From contig CM033122.1 in assembly GCA_019321725.1 (NCBI GenBank), positions 310,001 to 374,000 of the forward strand: DNA of 64,000 bases, written 5' to 3'. A model generated the notes under the pieces. It had not been told where the DNA came from and did no database searches. It saw only the letters and a list, made by a program, of their open reading frames with translations. This document shows, piece by piece, positions 37,501 to 49,303 of this stretch. The translations under genes and the position numbers were made by a program. The DNA is from Paulownia fortunei. Taxonomy: Eukaryota; Streptophyta; Magnoliopsida; Lamiales; Paulowniaceae. Within the stretch, counting starts at the first letter, position 1; every line of letters begins with the position of its first letter.

Positions 37501-38780
37501 GTTAAACTAGTGGTAACTCCTTATGTCCTTAATAAACTCCATCCAACTCAAATTTCTTTTCTGGCAGGGCACCACACCCACGTGCAATGTAACAAGTTAG
37601 GCTTGACACTACTAATAACATAAAACTCATCACCTAATAGGTCTTTTGGACACTCCCAAAGCATCCAAACCATTTAATTTTGTCAATCTCATGTTAGATA
37701 TGCATGGGATTCATATAGGATCCATGAAATGAACAGATATTCCACTAGAAACGAAGATAAAAAAAATAAAAATCCCTAATAATATGATAATGTTTAACTC
37801 GCGGAGATCATGTGAACTAAACTTGTCTTGTGACATAGTAATCTAAAAAATTCTTAGATGGTCTATGAGAGTTTGAACATTGGTAATACTGACCTGTCAA
37901 TTTAGATATCTCGAAAACCAAGGGAAATCCCCTTTACAGTGAATCCAATATATAATAGAATATTAGAATGAAATCAACTTTTTTTTTAAAAAGGGAGCTT
38001 TAATTTACCGTGAGGGTAGCTTCACTGGCAAATCCATCAATCTGCAAACTCAGATGAAGCTTCTGTTCAACTGAAGAGTTCTCCATTTTCCAAGCAATTT
38101 CTGATATATTTATACAAACTCTCCCAATCACCGCCATTCTAGCCTTTGAATCCATCTTCTCCCCCTGTTTCATGCATACACAAAATTTAATCTTATCAGT
38201 TTACTTACATAAAAAAATAAACATTATATTTATATTCGACCATACAATTTAAAGTTTCGAAATTTAAAAAGTGAGAAAATTTCTCTTCTTCTTTTTTTCT
38301 TTTTTTTTCTTAATCCAACTTGACAGAACCTCTACCCTTTTATTAAAACAATCAGAGATGAAATTTTTTGAGACCAAAACGTGACAAAATTTAAACTTAC
38401 ATATAGAACATTGAAGCCGATTTCCCAGGCTCCAAACTTTGGATCATTATGATTAGAAACAACCGAAAAACAACATGTGTTCTCGAACCACTTATCCTCA
38501 TCCCACTGAACAATTCCCGACCCTCTCTTCAAAGTTTTCTGGCTCGATAATTCCTTTTTTGCCTCGATTGAAATGGCGCCATCAATGGAAAAAACTTGGG
38601 CTCGCCTTTCCATTTTATTTTGATCGCCACAAATTTCTGCGTCATCTCAGGGTCATCATCGCCGCCGTCGTCTTGCAGCAATCCCTCAAGCTTCATTGGC
38701 TTCACCGCCACCTGAAACTTCCGCGTCGCGGCGGCTGCGGGCGGCGGCCACGGCGACCATTTCCTCATCTTCACCGCCAT
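34506..38780 (-). CDS. NT-C2 (EEIG1/EHBP1-type) domain protein, one apparent frameshift
   Basis: Four exons: 38401-38780, 38009-38164, 36172-36579 and 34506-35477, about 638 residues. It belongs to a plant family (At3g11760, At5g04860 type as I recall) annotated only by its N-terminal NT-C2 domain. That domain covers exons 1-2: MAVKMRKWSPWPPP, KFVAIKIKWKGEPK, GIVQWDEDKWFENTCCFSVV, AWEIGFNVLY, RVCINISEIAWKM. Exon 1 needs a frame change within about 38555-38594, where a missing base in an A6 or T6 run would restore it. Exon 3 is Ser-rich and basic (LGWFSWKSRRFSFKRAKTKE). Exon 4 carries the most conserved part: FFASFDQRSDKAAGESACTA, LEWRKLCED-like SSEWRKLCED, NKHFDLETVVRADIRP, GAMSFDDIWNEIS, YVVSWNDHFFVLKAEANAYY, IIDTLGERLFEGCHQAYILR, and LHHRLQIEFNYS. 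Function is unknown; membrane or actin association is suggested only by NT-C2 homology. Confidence 0.85.
37135..37170. repeat. Inverted repeat in NT-C2 intron 2
   Basis: A perfect 12-base stem (AATGACAATTAA / TTAATTGTCATT) with a 12-base loop. It could fold in the pre-mRNA, but it is AT-rich and may be chance. Confidence 0.7.
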
Positions 38781-38866
38781 CCCTTTTCAACTCGTTCTTG
38801 TTTTACTTTGGAAATGAATAAAAGTTATGGAGAATTTTAATTTGTTCGATAGAATATTTTTAGGGA

Positions 38867-38880
38867 GGGGGGGGGGGGGG
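38867..38880. repeat. 14-base G run upstream of the NT-C2 gene
   Basis: An uninterrupted G14 tract lies about 90 bases upstream of the NT-C2 start codon, in its leader or core promoter (C14 on the coding strand). Confidence 0.85.
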
Positions 38881-39009
38881 TTTAGGTATGAAGATGGAAG
38901 GCGACAAAACTGTTTTTATTAAGGCAGAGGGGATATTACGAAGAAATGGAGCTGGATCCGTGTACAGATTTGAAGGCGACTGCAAGTGGGATTAACAAGT
39001 TACACCAAT

Positions 39010-39190
39010 CAGGTATTGCCACGTCAAGTTTTTGTGATCGTAAAGGTGCGAATATGACGTGTCGTGGGATTATTGGTTTCGTGTTGAGCTACAGGTGTAC
39101 TTGGGTTGTCGGAACTCGGAATCGTCAGGGGCGCATAAAAAGGAGACACGTAGACGCGGGAAGGAATTTCAACACGTGATGTACGCGTGA
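39010..39190. promoter_or_regulatory. Cluster of ACGT-core elements upstream of the NT-C2 gene
   Basis: Within 180 bases there are GCCACGTCA, ATGACGTGTC, GACACGTAG and the palindromic G-box AACACGTGAT. Such clusters bind bZIP and bHLH factors (light, ABA, stress). They sit about 230-400 bases upstream of the minus-strand start, a usual promoter distance. The regulatory role is inferred. Confidence 0.45.
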
Positions 39191-42100
39191 AAATTAGGGA
39201 AATCCTACGAGGAATAGGTATCCATCCGTACGTAGTTCTTTTCTTGGTAGAGATACAATATAGTTATACGTCTTTTGGAGGAAAGATTGAGGCTTTGAAC
39301 AACCCGGGAGAAACGATAAAATGGATTTTTGAAGCGTTCCAAGGAAGGAAGGAGATAACTTGGTGCGACGACAAAACTGAATTTTTCATGCTCATATGTT
39401 TTTGGATTGGTTCGCCATGGGTGCAGCCTTTTGGATTAAAACTCATGCGCCTTGACTTCTTATATTGAAGTGTAATTATTTTTTTACAGAAAATATAACC
39501 TACCCCTCAAGGAAATTTCTTTTCCCCTTCTTTCCAACGAGTTGTTTTTTTTTTTTATATGGGGTTCTCTATTTGGGAATTGGAGTGACGGTATGAACTT
39601 TTAATGTGATTTGAATCTTATAAATCTATACATATGATTGTGTTTGAATTGTACATTAATTGGGATTGAATAAAATTATGCCCATAAAAAAGTTAATGGC
39701 TAAGGATGAATTTAAGAGTTTTGAGTTATAAAAAAAAAAAACTATTATTTCAAAGATTTGGATTGAGTTTTCGTACAATAATATTAAATTTGTAGGCAAT
39801 GTGTGGAATGGCCGATAGCGGACTTTTTTTATTCAAAAACAACTCCAAAATCTAGATCATATGCATTTTTTTATTTTTGGTCAAATGGGGATATTATTAG
39901 GTTGGTTGCTCAAAGAAATCCAAAATCTAGATCATATGAACTTTCTTTTTTTTCTTTTTTTCTAGTCAAATAAAGATACTGAGTATATGATCAATAAAAT
40001 TGTATACCCAGAGTGTTTATCCACAATACAAATCACATGCACAAAACTTTGTAAGCATAAAGTGGGTGGATTGAATCCAAACTACATTAGGTTTAAAACT
40101 CGGCTCCTTTACAATTCTATTCTAGTCTCATAAAACGGCCCATCCAGAATGGATTGTGGCCCAAAATGCACAAGAACAGTAGAAGACTGAATCTAAGAAA
40201 TCTATGCTCAATGTAATACTTGGAATTCTTCCAAGAGTGGCATGTCCAGTTGAGGCTACTGCGGATGGTTTCTTGATTAGCCCTTTACTCTATAGAACAA
40301 ATTAAACTGAGAAAACAAAATAGGCCATTCTTGTTGATGACCCATGAGCTTTCTTTTGGGCTTATCTGAGGAGAGGCCCACAGTCCTCAGGCACAATTCT
40401 ATCTTCTGGATTTGAATCTCCCAAATCATGGCCCACTTTCAAAAACAACACATAGTAGTACTCTACTTTCCAACCATACTTAACCACACTAATAATGACT
40501 TGACATATTACAATATATATACATGTATATGTGTGTGTGTGTGTGTAAGCAATTTCAAACCAAGTGGAGTTCATCATTCATCAAGAAATATATAACACCC
40601 CCACCCCCTCCAAACCCCACAACACAGTATTTCCTTTTGTCCAACCTGTGGGGAAAACTTGCACAGTTCCAACTGATAAAAGGGAAAGCTTCTAACCTAA
40701 TGCTTATTTTAATGACAGTTAATAAAAGGAAAAGAGTGTCAATTAAGCAAAAAGTAGGTTTTCACTTTTGATTATTTATTAGTGATTTTTTGCTAAATTT
40801 TACAATGTCTAATTCTCAAACATCTTATAAACTGTTTAAAAGTTTATAAATCGTCAAAAAGTATGTAATAATTTTTTTTAAAAGAGTTTATAAGATAATA
40901 AAAAAAAAGATGTTTGAAAGCATATAAACTCCTAAAAAAATACCTTCACCCTATCCTATTTTCAAAATAAGATCTTATTTTAACAATTTTTTTTAATTTT
41001 GACAGTTTTAATTATAAAATTATTATTATTAATATCATAAAAGTTTCATAATTTTATTTTATCCAAACATTTCAATAATTTATTTTTAAAATAAAAACTT
41101 AAAAAATATCTTATAAAATGTAGGAATTTGGAAAATATTTTAAATAAGCTTACTCAAACACTCTCTTTGTAGCTAATCCTTTTTGAACGCTTTTTGCATT
41201 AGAAAGAATCAGATAATGGTTCAACATATTGAAGATAATTGTGCATTGCTTACTCAACTGAGGATTTTAAAACCTTGTTTTACAACTGCTCTGGTTTTTG
41301 AATCTGGACTTTTGATATGGTGTTTTTCCTAAATTTTCTTTCCTTTTTACTATCTAACAGGAAACACTGTTAGGTGTTCAAGTTGAAAATTAGGGCTTGT
41401 TTGGTTTTCATAAGAATCTCATTTTCCATCACAATGGATAAATTTTCAACTTTTTATTGAATTTGTATAGAAATAAAAATATATTTGGTTATAGAAATTA
41501 TGATGAAAAATTTATAGGGTGTAGAATGAGGATATTTTTCGTTTAGTATGTTTTTTTTTTTTTTGAATTTTTTTCATAAAAAAACATGATAAAATGATAA
41601 TTTAAATGAATGATATGCAAGTAGTGGAACCCAATAAAATGATGTTATTTGAAAAATAATAATATATTATTGAACGAAATTGATAATGGTGGGGTTCACA
41701 TTGAAAATTTTGTTAGGATATGATAATTTATTAAAATAATTTGTGTGTATTGTGTCCCATTACAAAAATATTATTTGAAAATAGTAATATATTATGTATA
41801 CATAGATGATAGTTAGTATAATATAATATTGAAAATTGAGAATATATGGTTGGAAAGTAGGATGTAAACGAAACGAATCGAATCCAGTCGAGTCGAACAT
41901 GTTACTATTCAAACTTGTTTGATTTTTTATCGAATTTTTAAATTTGTATTTAAATTTATTTTGATATTTAATCAAGTCAAACTTGAATGAACTTTAATCG
42001 AGTCGAACATGAATCAAAATCGAGCAGTTTGATCTTCTTGCACATATTTTTTTTATTTTTTTTACTAATCAAGTTCGAACACGAGTCAAGTTTCAAATTT

Positions 42101-42774
42101 TATCGAACGAAAAAAAATTGTTCAAGTTTGATTTATTAATTTAACGAATTGAGCTTAAACGAGTTTTTAGAGATCGATCTCGAATCGAGTATCGAGCAGG
42201 TTTTTCAATCCTTTAGAAAGTATTTTTGGTAAGAAATGAGAAGATAAAAATAAGATATTCTTAATGAAATTAAGTAAAATAAATATTAATATATATTTAA
42301 AATAGTAAAAGGTTAAAAAAAAAATCATTGAAACGATGACCATATTCATAGCGTCTCCAGACTTATCTAGTTGACTTTGAGTTGAATTTAAATTTCATTT
42401 GACTTAATACATTAATAAATCGAGATTAATCTCGTACAATTGCTAAGCAGATTAATAAATGTCATAGAATTGCCTACTGGATTTCTGCTTAATTTGTCAG
42501 TTCCACGAGGTTTAATCATGCTAAGCAGATGCTTAACTAATAATTAATCTCTTTTATTACTCTTTTTTCGGCCAAAACTGCAAAGCATTTACTAATATGT
42601 CACATAATTTTTTTATATTATTGACTTGCCAAACGGCAAAATGTCAAGTTGCAATTTCTAAGAGGTCCGATAATCTATTTAATCTAACGCTCATCATGAG
42701 ATTTAATGGCTGGACTCCTAAATTTATGATATAAATATTTACCTTAATATGTAAAAGAACTTGATAAATTAGTG

Positions 42775-43061
42775 GTGTATGTTTGGAATTACTTTTAAAA
42801 TAGATTTTTTAATATAAATTATTTTAAAAAATATTTATACGTATTGTTAAATATTTGGTAAAAATATATTTTAGCGCTCATTTAATAGAAGTGTAAAAAA
42901 AAAAATTCAAAAGTCATAATTTTGTACTTCTCCAAAATGAACTTTTGACAAGTAACTTATTTTAAAAATTCATTCAAAAATAATTATCAAACACATAATA
43001 TTTTTTACAAAATGAATTTTCATATCTAAAATTTCTTTTGAAAGAATTTCTAAACACTCAC
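42775..43061. mobile_element. MITE-like element, copy A
   Basis: The left end GTGTATGTTTGGAATTACTTT and the reverse complement of the right end (GTGAGTGTTTAGAAATTCTTT) form imperfect terminal inverted repeats. Its interior (GTGTAAAA..AATTCAAAAGTC, CTTCTCCAAAATG) is clearly related to 55162-55432. No coding capacity. The superfamily is not resolved. Confidence 0.6.
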
Positions 43062-45415
43062 TTAAAATTTGATTTTTTTTTTAATTGACTGAATTTAATA
43101 ATATGCAAATCCTGAATCGAATGTGATGCATGCATTGGCCCAGCATCGGCCAACCAGGATTCTCTTCTGTTTCGTACAAGCTCCATAATTATCAAATTAA
43201 ATTCTCGCGGGGGGTTAAATCAGAGCGCTGACTTGAGTTTAATTGGTGGGTTCACGGAGTGCACATTGGTGCCAGTCGTAGATGTCTCTTTGGGCATCGT
43301 GGGGTGGGGGCGGGTAGGGCTCTCACGAGTCACGAGTCACGCTCTACCACTTGTCTAGTGTATTTTAGATAAAAACGATTAATTATATTATTTAATATTA
43401 ATTTTTGTTTTTATCCCTATCTCTCTATCTTTATTTTCTCGATCTCTATTTCAGTCTCTTCTCTATTTTTTATTTTTTATTTTTTATTTTTTATTATTTT
43501 TATCCAATATAATATTTTTAATATCTTTTTCTTTTTTTAGTGATATTCAACTCCCCAAAGACTTTGTGCCTACTCATGTAATCCTGTAAATTGCAAATCG
43601 AATCTTGATTGCACAAGGATTTCTTCCGTTGGACTTTTGCATCATCCCCTGACTTGAACTACTTCTGAAACTCAAATAGTTTTCAAATTATAACATAGAT
43701 TAGTACATAAAGCACAAATAAAATTCTAATAAGAAGAACACTAAAAAATAAAATCTATCTAATCTGCTCTTGCTTCCTATGAATATCCAAATTATTATTA
43801 CAGAATTAGGAGAAGTAAGAAAGGAGGGTAAGAAAGAAAAAAGGTTGGTAGCATAGCAGCCACACAGAGAGTAAATCCAAGAAGATTTTACAAGATGAAA
43901 ATGGACCCACAATTTTTCAAGTGGGTTGAAACAACCTGAACCTGCGGGCATGAGTTGGTATCCTAAGAACCTAACTCTTTTTCAAGTCTTTTTTTTGTCA
44001 CAATCCTTCAACTTCAACCCCCCTACTTTAATTATCCCACCCAGCATTTATTTCCTCCATAGACTGGTTTCCCCCATCTACTGCTAGTAATCAAATCCAC
44101 TGATGGCCACATTTATATGCACAAACACTCCATTGTATTAATTACATACAAATACATACACATAATATCTTGGAATCCCACTATAAAGAATTTTTTATAA
44201 TCTATTTAATAAAAAGAAATACGTACAAATATATGTGCTCATGATATGAATAAACAAGTATGGAGTTGTGTTATACTAAAGTGATTGATCCAAGGGACCT
44301 AACGCCTATGTTAGATGGGGTTTGATGCAAAGAAAATGTGCACATGCAACTGAAAATATTCCAGTGTTTTGAAATTCTTTACATTAAGCACGAGTCTTCT
44401 ATAACTATAAATAATGATTCATAACCATACACATACAAACAGCTTATGTGTAGTTTTTATTTGTTGTAAATAAACAATTTTGTTTACTGGATGAAGAAGT
44501 TAGCAATGGATCTATCATCTCTACCGATTAATTTATTGTGTTTTTCAAATTTTTGGTCATGCCCAACCACCTAATATTTGGACAATCCTAGTGAAACAAC
44601 AAATGTTCATGCACACCTCAGATCTCTCCAATTCTTTGACATAAGCAAAAACAGATTTTTCTAATTCTCTTTTGTGTTTTCTACCTTTACTTCAGGAACA
44701 GGCCCATGTCCAAATTCAAAAAAAAAATTCTTCCCTCTTCAGTCGTAGAAAAAGACTTCAATTTTTTATAGCAACCACACAGTGACTACAATGAATGTAT
44801 GCATGAGTACTTCCCAACCTCTCTTCTGTGCTTCATTAATGGCTTCTTAGCATTAGAATTTTCGTTGTAAAGCTGTAGTCATTTTGTTTTTTTTTCTCTT
44901 CCTGTCAATTGAAGTCCCATTTGATGGCTACAGAGTAGCTGCAGCCTGCAGCCTGGCAATTGGTGTAGGTGGCCTACTTTTTCTCATGGTCCATTTTCTA
45001 GTGGGTTGTTCTTTGTGCAATTTCAAGTTTGAATTCATTGGTGAAATTTTCTTGGTTATATGAAAGGTACCCTTACATTATCCACTTCCTTTCCTCTTTA
45101 CATTTCAGCTTTCACCGTCATGGTCAGTGCTTTCTGTTAAAATTTGGGTGTCAAAAAATTGAGCTTGGAGATTCTAAATTCGGGAACTTCTCAGATTCTC
45201 AAGTTCATTTTATGTGGCTTTGTAGTTTAGAACTGTGGGGTTTCTTGAAATTCTTTCGAGGGTTCTGTTGGTGAAACTTCAGTAGAGAGTTCGAAATTTC
45301 CTGGTTCGAATGTGAACAGCTGAACAGGGCAAATGTGGTTTTCATTCTTCCTTTGCACTTCCTAGTTTGGATTCTGGTGGTCTTGAATTTAGCTGAACAA
45401 TTTCTTGATGTGGTC

Positions 45416-47869
45416 ATGGGAAATTGGGGATACCTGTACTTTCCAGTTTGTTGTGTGTTTGTTCTATTTCTGCTGGAAACTTGCATAGCTAGTGTTCAAA
45501 ATATTGGGAAATTGGAACCGGGATTCAAAGGATCTCAAATGTACTGGATAGACAATGATGGATTGTTTCTAGTATCCAATAATTTGAATTTTGCTTTTGG
45601 CTTAACCACTACTGAAGAAAACGTCACCTTGTTCCTGCTTGTTGTGATGCACAAAAGCAGCTCAACTATAGTTTGGGCCGCCAATACAGGCTCCCCAGTT
45701 CAGAATTCAGATAACTTTGCATTTGATGAAACTGGAAATGCTTACTTACAGAGTGGGGGATCCACTATTTGGTCCACGGGTACTGCTAGCAAAGGAGTTT
45801 CTACAATGGAATTGCTGGACTCTGGAAATCTGGTTTTGATTGGGAATGATGAGAGTGTAATTTGGCAAAGTTTTAGCCATCCCACAAATACCCTTCTGTC
45901 AAACCAGGGGTTTTCTGAAGGGATGATACTTATCAGTGATCCTGGCTCCAAAGCCTCTAATAACTTGAGATATTCCCTGGAGATTAAATCTGGGAATATG
46001 ATTCTTTCCGCAGGTTTCCAGCCTCCACAGCCATACTGGTCTATGGGAAGTGACAGCCGAAAAACCATCAATAAAGGCGGAGGTGATGTCACTTCTGCAA
46101 TTCTTAGTGCTAATTCTTGGAAATTTTATGGTCCAAATAAGGTGTTGCTATGGCAGTTCATTCTTTCAGAAGGTACCAATGCAAATGCGACATGGGTGGC
46201 AGTCTTAGGAGATGATGGTTTCATTACTTTCAGCATGCTTCAAGGAGCTTCTACTTATCCCTCTTCGACAAGAATACCTGGAGATCAGTGTAGCAGGCCA
46301 GCAGCTTGTGACCCCTACTCTCTCTGTTATACGGGCAACAAGTGCCAGTGTCCATCAGCCCTTCCCTTTTGCAAGTCGGTGACTTTCCCTTCGTGCAACC
46401 ACTCAACAGGTTCTGTGGAGCTTGTAAGTGGCGGTGATGGTCTCAGTTATTTCGCGCTAGGATTTGTTCAACCATTCTCTAAAACCACTTTGGATGGCTG
46501 CAAAGCTTCTTGCCTTGGGAATTGTTCTTGTGGTGCTATGTTCTTCGAAAGCAGTTCAGGGAACTGCTTTATGTTTAATGAGATAGGAAGCATGGAAGGA
46601 TCCATAACTGGGGCAAACTACACTTCCTACATCAAAATCACCACTAGTGGGGGCAGTGGGGAAAAAAGTGGAGACAGTGGCAATAATAAGCACTTTCCAG
46701 TCGTCATTATCATCATAATTGTGACATTTATTGTTATCTTTGGTCTGCTGTTTGCAGGATTTCATTTCTACCGAAAGAGTAAGAAAGTGCCCGAGACTCC
46801 TAAAAATAGTTCAGAAGAGGATAATTTCTTGGAAGGTTTATCTGGGATGCCAATCCGCTTCAGTTACAAAGATCTTCAGACAGCAACAAATAACTTTGTT
46901 GTAAAACTAGGCCAAGGAGGGTTTGGTTCAGTTTATGAGGGTACTCTTCCTGATGGCACTCGACTGGCTGTGAAAAAATTGGAAGGTATTGGTCAGGGTA
47001 AGAAAGAATTTCGTGCTGAAGTTAGCATCATAGGCAGCATCCATCATCTTCACCTGGTGAGGCTCAAAGGCTTCTGTGCTGAAGGAAGCCACCGGCTTCT
47101 TGCATATGAGTACATGGCGAATGGATCCTTAGATAAATGGCTTTTCCGGAAAGGACAAGGAGAAGAACTCATGTTGGATTGGGACACGAGATACCATATT
47201 GCTGTGGGTACGGCCAAAGGCCTAGCTTATCTCCACGAGGACTGTGATGTAAAGATAGTTCATTGCGACATAAAACCAGAGAACGTGCTTCTTGATGATC
47301 ACTTTATGGCCAAAGTCTCTGATTTTGGCCTGGCTAAGCTTATGACTAGAGAACAAAGCCATGTTTTTACCACATTAAGGGGGACCAGAGGGTACCTTGC
47401 ACCAGAATGGATCACAAACTATGCCATATCGGAGAAGAGTGATGTTTATAGCTACGGAATGGTATTGCTTGAATTAATTGGTGGTAGGAAAAACTATAAT
47501 CCTGCTGAAAGTTCAGAGAAGTCCCACTTCCCATCCTATGCTTTCAAAATGCTGGAAGAAGGGAAGGTGATGGACATAATTGATGCTAAATTGAAGATAA
47601 ATGAAGAGGATGAAAGGGTTGGTTTAGCAATCAAAGTTGCTTTGTGGTGCATACAGGATGATATGTACCTCCGTCCGCCAATGACAAAAGTAGTGCAAAT
47701 GCTTGAAGGTCTCAGTCCCGTCCCACCACCACCAACCGCTTCTCAACTCGGCTCCCGGCTTTACTCAAGTTTCTTCAAGTCAATCAGTGAAGAGGGAACT
47801 TCATCGGGGCCGTCAGATTGTAACAGCGATGCATATCTTTCTGCAGTTCGTCTTTCTGGTCCAAGATAA
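45416..47869 (+). CDS. SD2-5: G-type lectin S-receptor-like Ser/Thr kinase SD2-5
   Basis: Intronless, 817 residues from the ATG at 45416. I chose this start because MGNWGYLYFPVCCVFVLFLL is a good signal peptide; an in-frame ATG-containing extension from 45335 would bury it. Order of parts: bulb-type (G-type) lectin domain with VWAANTGSPV and DSGNLVLI, S-locus/PAN-like Cys-rich region (CDPYSLCYTGNKCQCP, CKASCLGNCSCGAMFF), membrane helix at about 427-450, then a kinase with LGQGGFGSVYEG, RLAVKKLEG, HCDIKPENVLLDD (about residues 616-628), DFGLAKLMTREQSH and GTRGYLAPEWI. HCD instead of HRD makes it a non-RD kinase. The C-terminus AYLSAVRLSGPR is nearly identical to my recollection of Arabidopsis SD2-5 (At4g32300). 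It should act at the plasma membrane in perception; the ligand is unknown. The frame is intact. Confidence 0.95.
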   Translation: MGNWGYLYFPVCCVFVLFLLETCIASVQNIGKLEPGFKGSQMYWIDNDGLFLVSNNLNFAFGLTTTEENVTLFLLVVMHKSSSTIVWAANTGSPVQNSDNFAFDETGNAYLQSGGSTIWSTGTASKGVSTMELLDSGNLVLIGNDESVIWQSFSHPTNTLLSNQGFSEGMILISDPGSKASNNLRYSLEIKSGNMILSAGFQPPQPYWSMGSDSRKTINKGGGDVTSAILSANSWKFYGPNKVLLWQFILSEGTNANATWVAVLGDDGFITFSMLQGASTYPSSTRIPGDQCSRPAACDPYSLCYTGNKCQCPSALPFCKSVTFPSCNHSTGSVELVSGGDGLSYFALGFVQPFSKTTLDGCKASCLGNCSCGAMFFESSSGNCFMFNEIGSMEGSITGANYTSYIKITTSGGSGEKSGDSGNNKHFPVVIIIIIVTFIVIFGLLFAGFHFYRKSKKVPETPKNSSEEDNFLEGLSGMPIRFSYKDLQTATNNFVVKLGQGGFGSVYEGTLPDGTRLAVKKLEGIGQGKKEFRAEVSIIGSIHHLHLVRLKGFCAEGSHRLLAYEYMANGSLDKWLFRKGQGEELMLDWDTRYHIAVGTAKGLAYLHEDCDVKIVHCDIKPENVLLDDHFMAKVSDFGLAKLMTREQSHVFTTLRGTRGYLAPEWITNYAISEKSDVYSYGMVLLELIGGRKNYNPAESSEKSHFPSYAFKMLEEGKVMDIIDAKLKINEEDERVGLAIKVALWCIQDDMYLRPPMTKVVQMLEGLSPVPPPPTASQLGSRLYSSFFKSISEEGTSSGPSDCNSDAYLSAVRLSGPR

Positions 47870-49303
47870 CATCTGCACTTGTATTCTTGATCTGTAAATG
47901 AATGGTTAAATCATAAAGTTGGATTGTTTTCAAACTGGATACCCCAGTTCAGAGGGATTCTTTCAGTGGCATTCTCATATTCTTCTGAAATTTGTCTCTG
48001 ATGGTATATCCAGACAGTTTTGTGTCCAGAAATTCACCATTAGCTCTATATAACACATTTTCTTGAAATTTATTTGCATTTTTGAACCAGTTGCTGGTGC
48101 ACAAAGGTTTGTGCAGCGCAGCTAATGTTATGGATGCCTTCTTCGTGTGATAATCCTTGCACGAATTAATAATCATAGTTAATTGTTTAATTACTGCCAA
48201 AAGTTTTCATGATAAATATTTTTATCATATGAAAAGGGAACATTAATACTTGCTAATCTTCCCTTTTGATTACCATTTAGCTTCACAGGATGTAAAATTA
48301 ATCCATCAATTTATGATTGTCGGTCACGTGTCACACTTGAACCAATGCTAGTTTTATTTTTTATTTTTCTCAAGCCTTGAACATAAATTTAGCTTTTTGT
48401 CTTGAAACTCATATTGATTTGATAATATTTATGACCTTCAAGCTCATTTTCATAAATAATTTTTGTGATCTTTTATTTTGATTTTGTATTGCATGAAATA
48501 TAATATATGCATGTCATGTGTATAAAATATTTTTTTAGATATATAATTAAAATTAATATAACATGATAAGAAATACAAAATATAATAAAAAAATTGAAGT
48601 AAATTCAAATTACTCATTACTCACTAAAAACAAACAACAATATGAAATACAATTCACATCAAGTACGATTAATGCTTATTCTATATACTGAAATTCATCA
48701 AATCAGAACGTATTTAGTTTTGTAAGAACATAAATAGCATTGAATGCATTGCCAACTATATTGAAATGTCAATTGTTCTTATACTTCACCCGAACTAATT
48801 TTTTTTTCTTATTCTTTTTATACATTCCCTAAAATAAGATTTTATTTTTTAAAATAAAAATTTCATCATTAATACCCAATTATGTATTTTAAGAATAATA
48901 AAATATAACATACTAATTTAAATATACACAAAACTTTATAACTCTAATGAAATTCGATATTTAAATCTCTTTAGACTTCTACATTTATTTGTGATGACAA
49001 TATTATTTACTCTATTTAGTTAAATTAATTGAAATCGAGTTTACTTTCAAATTACAGTATATATTTTTATTTCACTGACAACGTCCTTTTTCCTCGTCCC
49101 TTAATTTTGAAACCAAAATTGAATATCCAGAAAATAAGTATAAAAGATGTATAGCATAAAGAAACTTTAAAAGAACAAGTCTGCAGCACGAGGTGCAACT
49201 CGATGAAGCAGAAACCCGAGTTATGCAAATATAAAAATTTAATGAGTAATAAATTAATAATAAAGAACCCATTCAGAAAAAAGCAGCCGACAGTCTACTG
49301 AAA
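47870..49303. other. Intergenic region between SD2-5 and APX6
   Basis: The first part is SD2-5 3' UTR. 48350-49060 is strongly AT-rich with no gene. A TATAAAA at 49139-49145 is the probable APX6 TATA box, about 160 bases before its ATG. Confidence 0.55.
49139..49145 (+). promoter_or_regulatory. Probable TATA box of APX6
   Basis: TATAAAA lies about 160 bases upstream of the ATG at 49304, implying a leader of about 130 bases. Confidence 0.45.

Larger units (their letters stand above)
38781..45415. other. Divergent intergenic region between NT-C2 and SD2-5 genes
   Basis: No supported gene. It holds the NT-C2 promoter (about 38790-39300), a (GT)n tract near 40530-40546, a MITE-like element at 42775-43061, very AT-rich stretches, and the SD2-5 promoter and leader (about 44900-45415). 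Confidence 0.55.

Noticed and set aside
38946..39179. 77-codon plus-strand frame upstream of the NT-C2 gene
   Set aside because: It has no recognisable domain and overlaps the probable promoter with its ACGT elements.
40817..41165. AT-rich stretch with internal inverted words as a third MITE copy
   Set aside because: Its ends do not match copies A and B and no target duplication is visible.
45335..45415. Upstream start for SD2-5 adding 27 residues
   Set aside because: The ATG at 45416 gives a proper signal peptide at the N-terminus and the family's usual length.
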